Below are positions 18,985 through 26,729 of a stretch of 64,000 nucleotides of DNA, one piece after another. Every line of letters starts with the position of its first letter. Positions within the stretch are counted from its first letter, which is position 1. The DNA is from Alphaproteobacteria bacterium (lineage in GTDB: Bacteria; Pseudomonadota; Alphaproteobacteria; Micropepsales; Micropepsaceae). Below the pieces are notes generated by a model, which was given only the letters and a program-made list of their open reading frames with translations, had not been told where the DNA came from and ran no database searches. The stretch lies in the NCBI GenBank assembly GCA_025350465.1, contig JANXXU010000030.1, positions 124,001-188,000 of the forward strand. Reading direction: 5' to 3'. Made by a program: the position numbers and the translations under genes.

Positions 18985-19006
18985 ATGGTCGGCCTGCGCC
19001 GACCAT
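18985..19006. promoter_or_regulatory. Perfect 22-bp palindrome upstream of an acyl-CoA dehydrogenase (candidate operator)
   Basis: ATGGTCGGC and GCCGACCAT form a 9-base inverted repeat around CTGC. It sits 35 bases before the ATG at 19042 and 43 bases after the preceding stop. There is no T-run, so it is a poor intrinsic terminator. Its position fits a dimeric repressor operator, for instance a TetR or FadR-like acyl-CoA responder; no such regulator is in the window. Confidence 0.5.
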
Positions 19007-19041
19007 GACATTCTAGGAGTAATGGAAGGCCAGGGACTGTC

Positions 19042-20193
19042 ATGCCGCTCGATCTTGAAACACGCGAACAGCTGCTCACCTCCGTTCGCCGCTTCGTCAG
19101 CGAGCGGCTGGTGCCGCTCGAAGACAAGGTAGCGAGCGACGATCTCGTGCCCGACGATGTGATTGCCGAGATGCGTGAGCTGGGCCTATTCGGTCTGTCG
19201 ATCCCAACCGAATATGGCGGGCTCGGGCTGACGATGGAGGAGGAGGTTCTGGTTTGCTTCGAACTGGGGCAGACCTCGCCGGCGTTTCGCTCCGTCATCG
19301 GCACCAATGTCGGCATCGGCAGTCAGGGTGTCGTGATGTTCGGGCGCGACGACCAAAAGAAGGAATGGCTGCCCAAGCTCGCGAGTGGGGAGGCGGTGGC
19401 GAGCTTCTGTTTGACCGAGCCGGGCGCGGGGTCCGATGCTGCGGCCCTCCGCACAAGCGCGGTGCGCAAGGGCAATCAGTATTATGTCGTCAACGGCACC
19501 AAGCGCTTCATCACCAATGCGAACCGCGCGGCCGTCTTCACGCTGATGGCGCGCACTGATCCCGCCAACAAAGGCGCGGGCGGGATCTCTGCATTTCTTG
19601 TGCCCGCGAACTTGAAGGGCATCACGATCGGCAAACCCGAGCGCAAGATGGGCCAGCAGGGCGCCCATATCTGCGACGTCGTGTTCGAAGACTGTCATGT
19701 GCCGGTCGAGTGTTTGCTGGGCGAAGAAGGGCAGGGCTTTCGCGTGGCGATGCAAGTGCTCGACCGCGGGCGTTTGCATATCGCCGGCGTTTGCGTCGGG
19801 GTCTCCGAGCGATTGATCCGCGACGCCGCGAAATACGCGCTGGAGCGTGAGCAGTTCGGGCAGAAGATCGCCGAGTTCCAATTGATCCAGGCGATGCTTG
19901 CGGATTCGCAGACCGAATCCTACGCCGCGCGCTGCATGGTGCTCGATGCGTCGCGCAAGCGCGATGCGGGGAACAGCGTGACGATGGAAGCCGCGTGCGC
20001 CAAATATTTTGCCTCGGAGATGGTCGGGCGGGTCGCCGACCGCGCCGTGCAAATCTTCGGCGGCGCTGGCTATGTCACGGATTACGGCGTCGAGCGTTTC
20101 TATCGCGACGTGCGCATCTTTCGTATCTATGAAGGCACAAGCCAGGTTCAGCAGCTGGTGATCGCACGCAATTTGCTGAAGTCGATGGGCTGA
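19042..20193 (+). CDS. Acyl-CoA dehydrogenase (short-chain/citronellyl-CoA dehydrogenase-like)
   Basis: A 383-residue acyl-CoA dehydrogenase. It has the canonical beta-domain motif FCLTEPGAGSDAAALRT, NGTKRFITNA, the FAD-contact stretch YALEREQFGQKIAEFQLIQ and QIFGGAGYVTDYGVERFYRD. The C-terminal RIFRIYEGTSQVQQLVIARN carries the Glu of IYEGT used as catalytic base in short-chain and glutaryl-type enzymes. It differs from the large/small types elsewhere in the window. The AtuA-like gene begins 9 bases downstream, the same pairing as atuD with atuA in acyclic terpene catabolism; branched or terpenoid acyl-CoA substrates are plausible. A palindrome lies upstream. Confidence 0.92.
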   Translation: MPLDLETREQLLTSVRRFVSERLVPLEDKVASDDLVPDDVIAEMRELGLFGLSIPTEYGGLGLTMEEEVLVCFELGQTSPAFRSVIGTNVGIGSQGVVMFGRDDQKKEWLPKLASGEAVASFCLTEPGAGSDAAALRTSAVRKGNQYYVVNGTKRFITNANRAAVFTLMARTDPANKGAGGISAFLVPANLKGITIGKPERKMGQQGAHICDVVFEDCHVPVECLLGEEGQGFRVAMQVLDRGRLHIAGVCVGVSERLIRDAAKYALEREQFGQKIAEFQLIQAMLADSQTESYAARCMVLDASRKRDAGNSVTMEAACAKYFASEMVGRVADRAVQIFGGAGYVTDYGVERFYRDVRIFRIYEGTSQVQQLVIARNLLKSMG

Positions 20194-20202
20194 GAGGCAA
20201 CC

Positions 20203-21999
20203 ATGACAAAAACAATCCGCATCGGTGGGGCGAGCGCGTTCTGGGGCGACAGCTTTATTGCGGTGCCGCAGCTTTTGACCGAGAAGCTCGATTATCTCGT
20301 GTTCGACTATCTGGCCGAGATCACGATGTCGATCATGGCGCGGGCGCGGGTGAAGGACCCGAAGGCGGGCTACGCGACCGACTTCGTCACCGTCACCATG
20401 AAGCGTCATCTCAAAGACATCGCGCGCAACGGCATCAAGGTCGTGGCGAATGCCGGCGGCGTCAACCCGAAGGCATGCGCCGAAGCCGTCGAGGCGCTGA
20501 TCGCGGAACAAGGTCTCGCTCTTAAGGTCGCTTACATCACGGGCGACGATATTTTGCCCAAGACCGAAGAGCTGAAACGCGGCGGTACGAAGGAGATGTT
20601 CACGGGCGAAGAGATGCCAAAGTCGCTCTTGAGCCTGAATGCGTATCTGGGTGGACGGCCAATCGCGCGTGCGCTCGAACTCGGCGCCGACATCGTGATC
20701 ACCGGGCGTTGCGTCGACAGCGCGGTGACGTTGGGGCCGTGTCTCTATGAGTTCGGCTGGAAGGATACCGACTTCGACTTGCTCGCGGCGGGCAGCCTCG
20801 CGGGGCACATCCTCGAATGCGGCGCACAAGCCTGCGGCGGCACCTACACCGATTGGCGCCAGTCGAACGGCTGGGAGAACATCGGCTATCCGATCGGTGA
20901 GATGTCGGCCAATGGGTCGTTCGTCGTAACCAAGCCGCGCGACACGGGAGGCTTGGTTAGCTTCGGCACGGTGGCCGAACAGATGCTTTACGAAATCGGC
21001 GACCCGCAAGCGTACTTGCTGCCGGATGTGGCGTGCGATTTCTCGCAAGTGAAGATCGAAGAAATCGGCACCGACCGCGTGCGCGTGAGCAACGCCAAGG
21101 GTCTGCCGCCGACCGATACCTACAAGGCGTCCGGCACCTACGAGGATGGCTTTCGCGTCGGCATGTATCTGACGATCGGCGGGATCGAGGCGCGGGAGAA
21201 AGCGGAAAAGACCGCGGCCGCCATCTTCGAGCGCATGCGCACGGTACTGAAGAATTCGAATTTGGCACCGTTCGGTGAAACAAGCACAGAAGTTCTCGGC
21301 GCGGAAGCCTCTTATGGTCCGCACGCGCGGCCGGGCGCACGCGCGTCGCGCGAGGTCGTGCTCAAGATCGCCGCGAAGCACGAGAACGAGCGCGCGCTAT
21401 CTTTGTTGGTACGCGAGGCGACGTCGTCGGGCACGTCGATGGCGCAAGGCCTCGGCGGCATGGGCGGCAACCGGCCGAATGTCTCGCCCGTCGTGCGACA
21501 TTTCCCGATCCTGGTGCAGAAGCAATCGTGCGATGTGCGCGTGCATATCGCGGACCGTGTCGAGCCCGTGGATGTGCGCACCGCCGGGGGCTTCTCCTCG
21601 ACGAAGGTCGTTCGGCCTCGGATCGCTGATGCTTCTACTCCGTCGCCGGCAGTGGAAGTGCCTTTGGTGAAACTCGCCTATGGTCGTAGCGGCGACAAAG
21701 GCAACAACGCCAACGTCGGCGTGATCGCGCGCAAACCCGCGTATCTGCCGTTCATCCGTTCCGCACTATCGGAGGCGGCGGTTGCGAAATGGTTCGGCCA
21801 TTTGTTCGAAGGCGGCGACGGCAAGGCACAGCGCTTCGATTTGCCCGGCGTGGGCGCGCTGAATTTCTTGCTGTTCGAGGCGCTGGGTGGCGGTGGTATT
21901 GCAAGTCTGCGTAACGATCCGCAGGGTAAGGCACTGGCGCAGATGCTGCTCGATTTTCCGGTGCCGGTGCCCCCCGCGGTTGCTAAAGACGTGGCGTGA
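20203..21999 (+). CDS. AtuA-like protein (DUF1446 with C-terminal AtuA ferredoxin-like domain)
   Basis: A 598-residue protein. The N-terminal DUF1446/AtuA domain (about residues 5-450) holds IRIGGASAFWGDSFIAVPQL, VVANAGGVNPKACAEAVEAL and VITGRCVDSAVTLGPC. The C-terminal 100 residues, VPLVKLAYGRSGDKGNNANV onward, are the small ferredoxin-like domain that in some genomes is a separate gene. AtuA is required for acyclic terpene utilisation in Pseudomonas, but its reaction is unresolved. No geranyl-CoA carboxylase subunits are in the window, so it may serve another branched-acyl pathway with the dehydrogenase just upstream. The 3' end overlaps the next gene by 4 bases. Confidence 0.87.
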   Translation: MTKTIRIGGASAFWGDSFIAVPQLLTEKLDYLVFDYLAEITMSIMARARVKDPKAGYATDFVTVTMKRHLKDIARNGIKVVANAGGVNPKACAEAVEALIAEQGLALKVAYITGDDILPKTEELKRGGTKEMFTGEEMPKSLLSLNAYLGGRPIARALELGADIVITGRCVDSAVTLGPCLYEFGWKDTDFDLLAAGSLAGHILECGAQACGGTYTDWRQSNGWENIGYPIGEMSANGSFVVTKPRDTGGLVSFGTVAEQMLYEIGDPQAYLLPDVACDFSQVKIEEIGTDRVRVSNAKGLPPTDTYKASGTYEDGFRVGMYLTIGGIEAREKAEKTAAAIFERMRTVLKNSNLAPFGETSTEVLGAEASYGPHARPGARASREVVLKIAAKHENERALSLLVREATSSGTSMAQGLGGMGGNRPNVSPVVRHFPILVQKQSCDVRVHIADRVEPVDVRTAGGFSSTKVVRPRIADASTPSPAVEVPLVKLAYGRSGDKGNNANVGVIARKPAYLPFIRSALSEAAVAKWFGHLFEGGDGKAQRFDLPGVGALNFLLFEALGGGGIASLRNDPQGKALAQMLLDFPVPVPPAVAKDVA

Positions 22000-22589
22000 G
22001 CCGGGCGACGTTCGACGCGTTGCTGACCGAGGTTCGCGCGTGCCGCGTGTGCGCGTCGCATCTGCCGCACGAGCCTCGCCCCGTCGTTCGAGCCCGCCCC
22101 ACCGCGCGTCTGTGCATCGTAGGTCAGGCGCCGGGCACGCGCGTCCACGCAAGCGGGGTGCCGTTCACCGATCCATCCGGCGATCGATTGCGTAGCTGGC
22201 TCGGCATCGATGAAGCGACGTTTTACGATGAGCGGCGCGTTGCGATCGTGCCGATGGGCTTTTGTTTCCCCGGTCTCGATGCCAAGGGCGGCGATCTGCC
22301 GCCGCGGCGGGAGTGCGCGCCGCTGTGGCGCGAAAGGCTCTTTGCCGAACTGAAACAGATCGAGCTGACGCTGGTGGTGGGATCCTATGCGCAAGCGTGG
22401 CATTTGAAGGGGTGCAAGAAGGCAAGCTTGACGGAGACGGTGAGGGCGTGGCGCGAATACGGTCCGCAGCATTTGCCGCTACCGCATCCTTCGTGGCGCA
22501 ATAACGCGTGGGTGAAGAAGAACCCGTGGTTCGAGGCCGAGCTGTTGCCGGAGCTGCGGCGGCGGGTGGCCAAGGTGTTGGAGCTTTGA
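21996..22589 (+). CDS. Uracil-DNA glycosylase-like Fe-S protein
   Basis: A 197-residue protein starting with GTG in a GTGA overlap. It has the UDG superfamily motif A as IVGQAPGTRVHASGVPFTD and the late motif LPLPHPSWRNNAW (His-Pro-Ser). Cysteines are placed as CRVC at residues 16-19 and a second pair separated by 16 residues (GFC to REC). This is the spacing of the [4Fe-4S] cluster of family 4/5 thermophile-type UDGs. Motif A has Gln where family 4 has Glu, so activity may differ. It would act on uracil or other damaged bases in DNA. It is translationally coupled to AtuA, with no obvious functional link. Confidence 0.82.
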   Translation: MSRATFDALLTEVRACRVCASHLPHEPRPVVRARPTARLCIVGQAPGTRVHASGVPFTDPSGDRLRSWLGIDEATFYDERRVAIVPMGFCFPGLDAKGGDLPPRRECAPLWRERLFAELKQIELTLVVGSYAQAWHLKGCKKASLTETVRAWREYGPQHLPLPHPSWRNNAWVKKNPWFEAELLPELRRRVAKVLEL

Positions 22590-23554
22590 TCCGGTCGTTG
22601 AGTATTTGGCTCGGTGTCTTGGCGCTCGCAGCGTGCTCGACGCCGCAGCAGCTGCAACCCGGATCCGCACCGACGACGGCGCATTTGTCTGGCGACAATC
22701 ATTGGATCGCGGATGACGGCTATCGCTTGGCGTTCAGCGTATGGCGCGCGGCAAAACCCAGCGCGGTCATCGTCGCTTTGCACGGCATGAACGATTACGG
22801 CGAGGCGTTCGCGATGCCGGCGAAATTCTGGGCGGAGAACGGCGTAACGACCTATGCCTTCGATCAACGCGGCTTCGGACGCACGGAAGGCAATGGTCGA
22901 TGGCCAGGCAGCGAGATGATGGTCGCCGACACGCGCGAGTTCATCGCTCTCGTGCGTGCTCGTCATCCCGGTCTACCGGTCTATCTGATCGGCGAAAGCA
23001 TGGGCGGCGCGGTTGCGATCCTGACCGCCGCAGCCGGCGAAGCGTCGGGCGCGGAGGCCGTCATTCTGGTGTCGCCGGCATTGCTCGGTTGGTCACATTT
23101 GAGCCTGTCCGAGCGCGCCGCGCTCTGGAGCATGATGCAGATTTCGCCGGGATCGCAGTTGACGGGGCAAGGGCTCAACAGGCAACCGAGCGACAACATG
23201 CCCGTGCTCGAGGCGCTTGGGCGCGATCCATATGTCATCAAGCGGACGCGCGTCGATGCCGTCTATGGACTCGTGGGTCTGATGGAGCAAGCTTGGCAGC
23301 GCGCGCCTGACGTCAAACTTCCGTCTCTCGTCGTCTATGCGGGAGACGATCAGATCGTGCCGTCGCGGCCGATCGAAGATCTCGTACAACGGATGAGCAA
23401 TGTGCGAACCCTCTGTTACGCGGACGGTTTTCACATGCTGCTGCGCGATATCAAAGGCGCGCGTGCGTGGGAGGAAATACTGACCTACGTCGCCAAGCGC
23501 GAGGAGCGCGCGCCCGGCGAGATTCGGGCCTGTGGGCTTTCGGCTAAGGGCTAA
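22586..23554 (+). CDS. Alpha/beta hydrolase lipoprotein (monoacylglycerol lipase/lysophospholipase-like)
   Basis: A protein of about 322 residues. The N-terminus IRSLSIWLGVLALAACSTP is a lipoprotein signal with lipobox LAAC, so the mature protein should be lipid-anchored. The hydrolase domain has VIVALHGMNDYGEAFAMPA, DQRGFGRTEGNGRW, the nucleophile elbow IGESMGGAVAIL, the acid region VYAGDDQIVPSRPI and the catalytic His in YADGFHMLLRD. This is the arrangement of monoglyceride lipases. I favour a TTG start overlapping the previous stop because it leaves a proper signal peptide; upstream starts would bury it. The 3' end overlaps the convergent terC gene by 11 bases. Confidence 0.85.
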   Translation: MIRSLSIWLGVLALAACSTPQQLQPGSAPTTAHLSGDNHWIADDGYRLAFSVWRAAKPSAVIVALHGMNDYGEAFAMPAKFWAENGVTTYAFDQRGFGRTEGNGRWPGSEMMVADTREFIALVRARHPGLPVYLIGESMGGAVAILTAAAGEASGAEAVILVSPALLGWSHLSLSERAALWSMMQISPGSQLTGQGLNRQPSDNMPVLEALGRDPYVIKRTRVDAVYGLVGLMEQAWQRAPDVKLPSLVVYAGDDQIVPSRPIEDLVQRMSNVRTLCYADGFHMLLRDIKGARAWEEILTYVAKREERAPGEIRACGLSAKG

Positions 23555-24335
23555 GGCCGGTTTTGTCTTCGTGTTTGGCGAGGGGGCTTATTTGCTTCTC
23601 GCCGCCCTGCGCCCACAAAATGAGCACTTGAACGAGTGAGGCAAAGCCCAGCGCAAAGTAAAGGTAACCGCGCGGTATCGGATTGCCGAGCGCGTCGGCG
23701 ATCAATACGAAACCCACAAGCAGCAGGAAGCTCAGGGCGACGATCTTGATCTCCTTGTGCCGATCGATGAACTCGGCGATCGGGTTGATCGCAACCATCA
23801 TGACAAAGACGGCGATGATGATGGCGGCCGCCATCACTTCGATCTGGCGCGCGATACCGATCGCCGTGATGACGGAGTCGATCGAGAACACAATATCGAT
23901 CACCGCGATCTGGACGATGATCATGGCAAAGGCTGCTCGTTGTCGCGTCTTGCCGAGGTGGTCTTTGTTCTTTGCCTTGTCGGGGCGCACGGCGACATTC
24001 ATCTCGACGACAGATTTGTAGATGAGAAAGAGTCCGCCGACGCCGAGGACGATGTCGCGCCAATGAAGCTCGCGGCCGAACAGGAAGATGCCCGTCGTGG
24101 TTTGCAGGTGCGAAAGCACGAACAGCGTTCCCAGCAGGAGCAAACGGGTGCCGAGGGCAACGGCGAGTCCGATCTGGCGCGCGGCGGCGCGGCGCTCGTG
24201 AGGCAGGCGGCCGGCGAGGATCGCGATGAAGACGATGTTGTCGACGCCGAGAACGATCTCAAGCACGGTCAGCGTGATGAACGCCAGCCAAACTTCGGAA
24301 CTCGTCAGGAGGGGGAGAATCTCGGCGCCGTTCAT
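23544..24335 (-). CDS. TerC family integral membrane protein
   Basis: A 263-residue membrane protein. ITLTVLEIVLGVDNIVFIAI carries the TerC signature with acidic residues in the first helix, repeated later as IVQIAVIDIVFSIDSVITAI. About seven helices follow the family pattern, ending FALGFASLVQVLILWAQGG. TerC-like proteins are linked to Mn2+ export and co-translational metallation of exoenzymes, and to tellurite resistance in plasmids. The conserved Asp residues seen here fit metal handling. The ATG at 24335 is preferred; a TTG three codons upstream is also in frame. No ter operon partners are present. Confidence 0.9.
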   Translation of the reverse strand: MNGAEILPLLTSSEVWLAFITLTVLEIVLGVDNIVFIAILAGRLPHERRAAARQIGLAVALGTRLLLLGTLFVLSHLQTTTGIFLFGRELHWRDIVLGVGGLFLIYKSVVEMNVAVRPDKAKNKDHLGKTRQRAAFAMIIVQIAVIDIVFSIDSVITAIGIARQIEVMAAAIIIAVFVMMVAINPIAEFIDRHKEIKIVALSFLLLVGFVLIADALGNPIPRGYLYFALGFASLVQVLILWAQGGEKQISPLAKHEDKTGLSP

Positions 24336-24380
24336 GACATCCAAATTAGATGGTGACGGTGCCGCGAAGCTCCAAGGAGA

Positions 24381-24455
24381 TGGTGGGCACTGCAGGGATT
24401 GAACCTGCGACCCCTACCGTGTGAAGGTAGTGCTCTCCCGCTGAGCTAAGTGCCC
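24381..24455 (-). tRNA. tRNA-Val (anticodon CAC), CCA encoded
   Basis: Read on the minus strand, the acceptor GGGCACT pairs with AGTGCCC and CCA is encoded at the 3' end. The D arm is AGCTCAGCGGGAGAGC. The anticodon stem CTACC/GGTAG encloses the loop TTCACAC, giving anticodon CAC for valine codon GTG. The T arm is GCAGG-TTCAATC-CCTGC. It lies between terC and gph, with a sigma70-type promoter just upstream. Confidence 0.95.
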
Positions 24456-24475
24456 GAAACGCAAAGGGAAGGCTG

Positions 24476-24504
24476 CTATAGGGGCTGGCTTGCGGTCAAG
24501 TCAA
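24476..24504 (-). promoter_or_regulatory. Sigma70-type promoter of tRNA-Val
   Basis: On the minus strand TTGACT (24499-24504) and CTATAG (24476-24481) are separated by exactly 17 bases. The -10 element ends about 20 bases before the tRNA 5' end, leaving a short leader. The -35 box overlaps the gph stop codon at 24501. Confidence 0.65.
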
Positions 24505-25247
24505 GCGAGCCGCAACTCCGCGATTGCTGCGTCCAATGCGTCGAAATGATCGATGATGGCGTCGGCGCCAAGCTGGCGCACAGGGATCTCGGTGTAGCCG
24601 AAACTGACGAGGACGACAGGTACCGAGGCGGCGCGCGCGGTCTTCACATCCGTCTCGCTGTCGCCGATGAGTACCGCATTGCGTCGCTCGCCGCCGAGCT
24701 TGGCGATAACGTCGAGCAAATGGCGCGGATCGGGCTTGCGATACGGTTGGCTGTCGGCGCCGAGGATGACGGGGAAGAATCGGCGCAAGTTCAACGCGTC
24801 CATTAATTTGAACGAGAGAGCTTCGGGTTTGTTCGTGCAAATACCGAGCGGATGATTGGCGGCGACGAGACGGCGAACGGCTTTCTCGGCGCCTGGAAAC
24901 GGCTTGCTGCCGGCGGCGATGTTGGCGCCGTAGTGGTCGATGAAATCCTCGAGCAATTTGGGAACGAGGGCCTCGTCCACAGGTTCTCCTGTCACCGCCA
25001 TACCGCGTTCGATCAAGACCCGCGCGCCGCGACCGACCAGGTGGCGTACCTCAACCTCAGGCAACGGCTTGCGGCCGGCCGTGGTCAGAACAGCGTTAAG
25101 CGCGGCGGTTAAATCCGGCGAGGTATCGACCAGCGTTCCGTCGAGGTCGAAAATAACGGTCTTGGGCAGGCGTTGAGCCACGGAAGCGCCGGAATTAGCG
25201 GATAACTTGGAGCGTTCCTTGCACCAGAGCGCAAGAAAGCGAAACAT
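24501..25247 (-). CDS. gph: Phosphoglycolate phosphatase (HAD family)
   Basis: A 248-residue HAD hydrolase. Motif I is TVIFDLDGTLVDTSPDL (nucleophile and acid Asp pair), the cap domain contains VGRGARVLIERGM, motif II is GICTNKPEALS, motif III is YRKPDPRHLL and motif IV is AVLIGDSETDVKTARAA. It should dephosphorylate 2-phosphoglycolate, a by-product of DNA 3'-end repair and of oxygenase reactions. The ATG at 25247 leaves about 28 residues before motif I; a GTG at 25181 would give a more typical short N-terminus. It is divergent from glmU. Confidence 0.88.
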   Translation of the reverse strand: MFRFLALWCKERSKLSANSGASVAQRLPKTVIFDLDGTLVDTSPDLTAALNAVLTTAGRKPLPEVEVRHLVGRGARVLIERGMAVTGEPVDEALVPKLLEDFIDHYGANIAAGSKPFPGAEKAVRRLVAANHPLGICTNKPEALSFKLMDALNLRRFFPVILGADSQPYRKPDPRHLLDVIAKLGGERRNAVLIGDSETDVKTARAASVPVVLVSFGYTEIPVRQLGADAIIDHFDALDAAIAELRLA

Positions 25248-25357
25248 ATTTTTATTTCGCGGATGGTTAGAGCTATGACAGCGTCTGCCAGCTAAAGGCT
25301 GGGACTCCCTCTACCCTCAAGGGCCAGTAAGCTTTGACGTCCGGGAACAAAACGCCA

Positions 25358-26725
25358 GTGAAGCGGGCAAGGCCGCTTGCCGCGATCGTACTCGCCGCGG
25401 GCAAGGGCACGCGCATGAAGTCCGCGCTGCCGAAGGTACTTCATCCGGTCGCCGGCAAGCCGATCTTGGGCCATATCCTCGAGGCGGTTCGCCATCTTGG
25501 CGCTGAACGGCTCGTGGTTGTCGTGGGACCGGATCAGGATCAGATCGCGCGTTACGCGGGCACTTTCGAAGCCTCTGTCGCCATTCAGGATCCGCCCCTG
25601 GGCACCGGGCATGCGGCGAAAAGTGCATTGCCCGCGCTGGAAGGATTTTCGGGCGACGTTCTCGTCCTTTACGGCGACAATCCCCTTCTGACCGACGCCG
25701 CGTTGGGCAAGCTGCTTGTCGCACGCGACGGCGGCGCGGCCTTGGCGCTCATGGGCTTTCGTCCGGCAGACGCGAGCGCTTATGGCCGGCTCGTGTTGTC
25801 GGCCGACGGCGATCTCGATCGAGTTGTCGAGGCACGCGACGCGACAGCGGAACAAAAGCGCATCGACTACGTCAACGCCGGCGGGTTTCTTCTCGATGCG
25901 ACGGTCTTGCGCGCGCTGTTGAACGAAATCACCAACGACAATGCGCAGCGCGAGTACTATCTGACTGACATCGTTGCGGGCGCGCGCCGTCGTCATCTGC
26001 GCTGTGTCGCTGTCGAAGTACCGGCGGAGGATGTGCTCGGCGTCAATTCGCGCGCTGAACTGGCCGGCGTCGAACAGATCATGCAGCGGCGCCTGCGCGA
26101 GCGGGCGATGGAGAACGGCGCAACGCTCACCGATCCGCAGACGGTGTGGCTCTCTTACGACACGCAGCTTGGCCGCGACGTCGTCGTTGGACCGAATGTG
26201 GTCTTCGGGCCAAAAGTGCGCGTCGCGGACAATGTGCGTATCAATGCCTTCTGCCATTTCGAGGAGTGCACGATCGGTGAGGGCTCGACTATCGGGCCCT
26301 ACGCTCGGCTGCGGCCCGGCGCGCAGATCGGGCGCGACGTGCATATCGGCAATTTCGTCGAAGTGAAGAAAGCCGTGATCGAAGACGGCGCAAAGGCCAA
26401 TCATCTCAGCTATATCGGCGATGCGCGCGTCGGGGCCGGCTCTAACATCGGCGCCGGCACCATCACCTGCAATTATGACGGCTTCGACAAGCACTTCACC
26501 GATATCGGGCGCGACGTCTTCATCGGTTCGAATAGCGCACTCGTCGCGCCGGTGAAAATAAACGACGGCGCCTACGTTGCGGCCGGCAGCGTCATTACGA
26601 AGGACGTCGAAGGCGACGCGCTCGCGGTCGAACGCAGCGAGCAGCGTCAGGTGGGTCAATGGGCGGCCAAATTCCGTGCGCGCAAGCGGGCGGAGAAGGC
26701 CGCCAAAGGGAAGTCAAAGGAGTAG
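25358..26725 (+). CDS. glmU: Bifunctional UDP-N-acetylglucosamine pyrophosphorylase / glucosamine-1-phosphate N-acetyltransferase
   Basis: A protein of about 455 residues. The N-terminal uridylyltransferase domain begins LAAIVLAAGKGTRMKSALPK and has LYGDNPLL and VNAGGFLLD. The C-terminal left-handed beta-helix (from about residue 250) has the hexapeptide repeats and the acetyltransferase active site NFVEVKKAVIEDGAKANHLS then GAGTITCNYDG. It makes UDP-GlcNAc for peptidoglycan and lipopolysaccharide. I favour the GTG at 25358, with GGGAA upstream; a TTG at 25334 is in frame with AAGGG ahead of it. glmS begins 4 bases after the stop, so the two form an amino-sugar operon. Confidence 0.95.
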   Translation: MKRARPLAAIVLAAGKGTRMKSALPKVLHPVAGKPILGHILEAVRHLGAERLVVVVGPDQDQIARYAGTFEASVAIQDPPLGTGHAAKSALPALEGFSGDVLVLYGDNPLLTDAALGKLLVARDGGAALALMGFRPADASAYGRLVLSADGDLDRVVEARDATAEQKRIDYVNAGGFLLDATVLRALLNEITNDNAQREYYLTDIVAGARRRHLRCVAVEVPAEDVLGVNSRAELAGVEQIMQRRLRERAMENGATLTDPQTVWLSYDTQLGRDVVVGPNVVFGPKVRVADNVRINAFCHFEECTIGEGSTIGPYARLRPGAQIGRDVHIGNFVEVKKAVIEDGAKANHLSYIGDARVGAGSNIGAGTITCNYDGFDKHFTDIGRDVFIGSNSALVAPVKINDGAYVAAGSVITKDVEGDALAVERSEQRQVGQWAAKFRARKRAEKAAKGKSKE

Positions 26726-26729
26726 CAAT

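Noticed and set aside
19186-21381. 731-codon open frame on the minus strand
   Set aside because: It lies antisense to the acyl-CoA dehydrogenase and AtuA-like genes, which have clear family motifs. Long antisense frames are common in GC-rich DNA.
23544-24335. Tellurite-resistance operon
   Set aside because: Only terC is present; TerC-family proteins occur widely outside ter operons.
25292-26659. 455-codon open frame on the minus strand
   Set aside because: Antisense shadow of glmU with no recognisable domain.
26726-26729. glmS ribozyme
   Set aside because: Only 4 bases separate glmU and glmS; no room for the structure.
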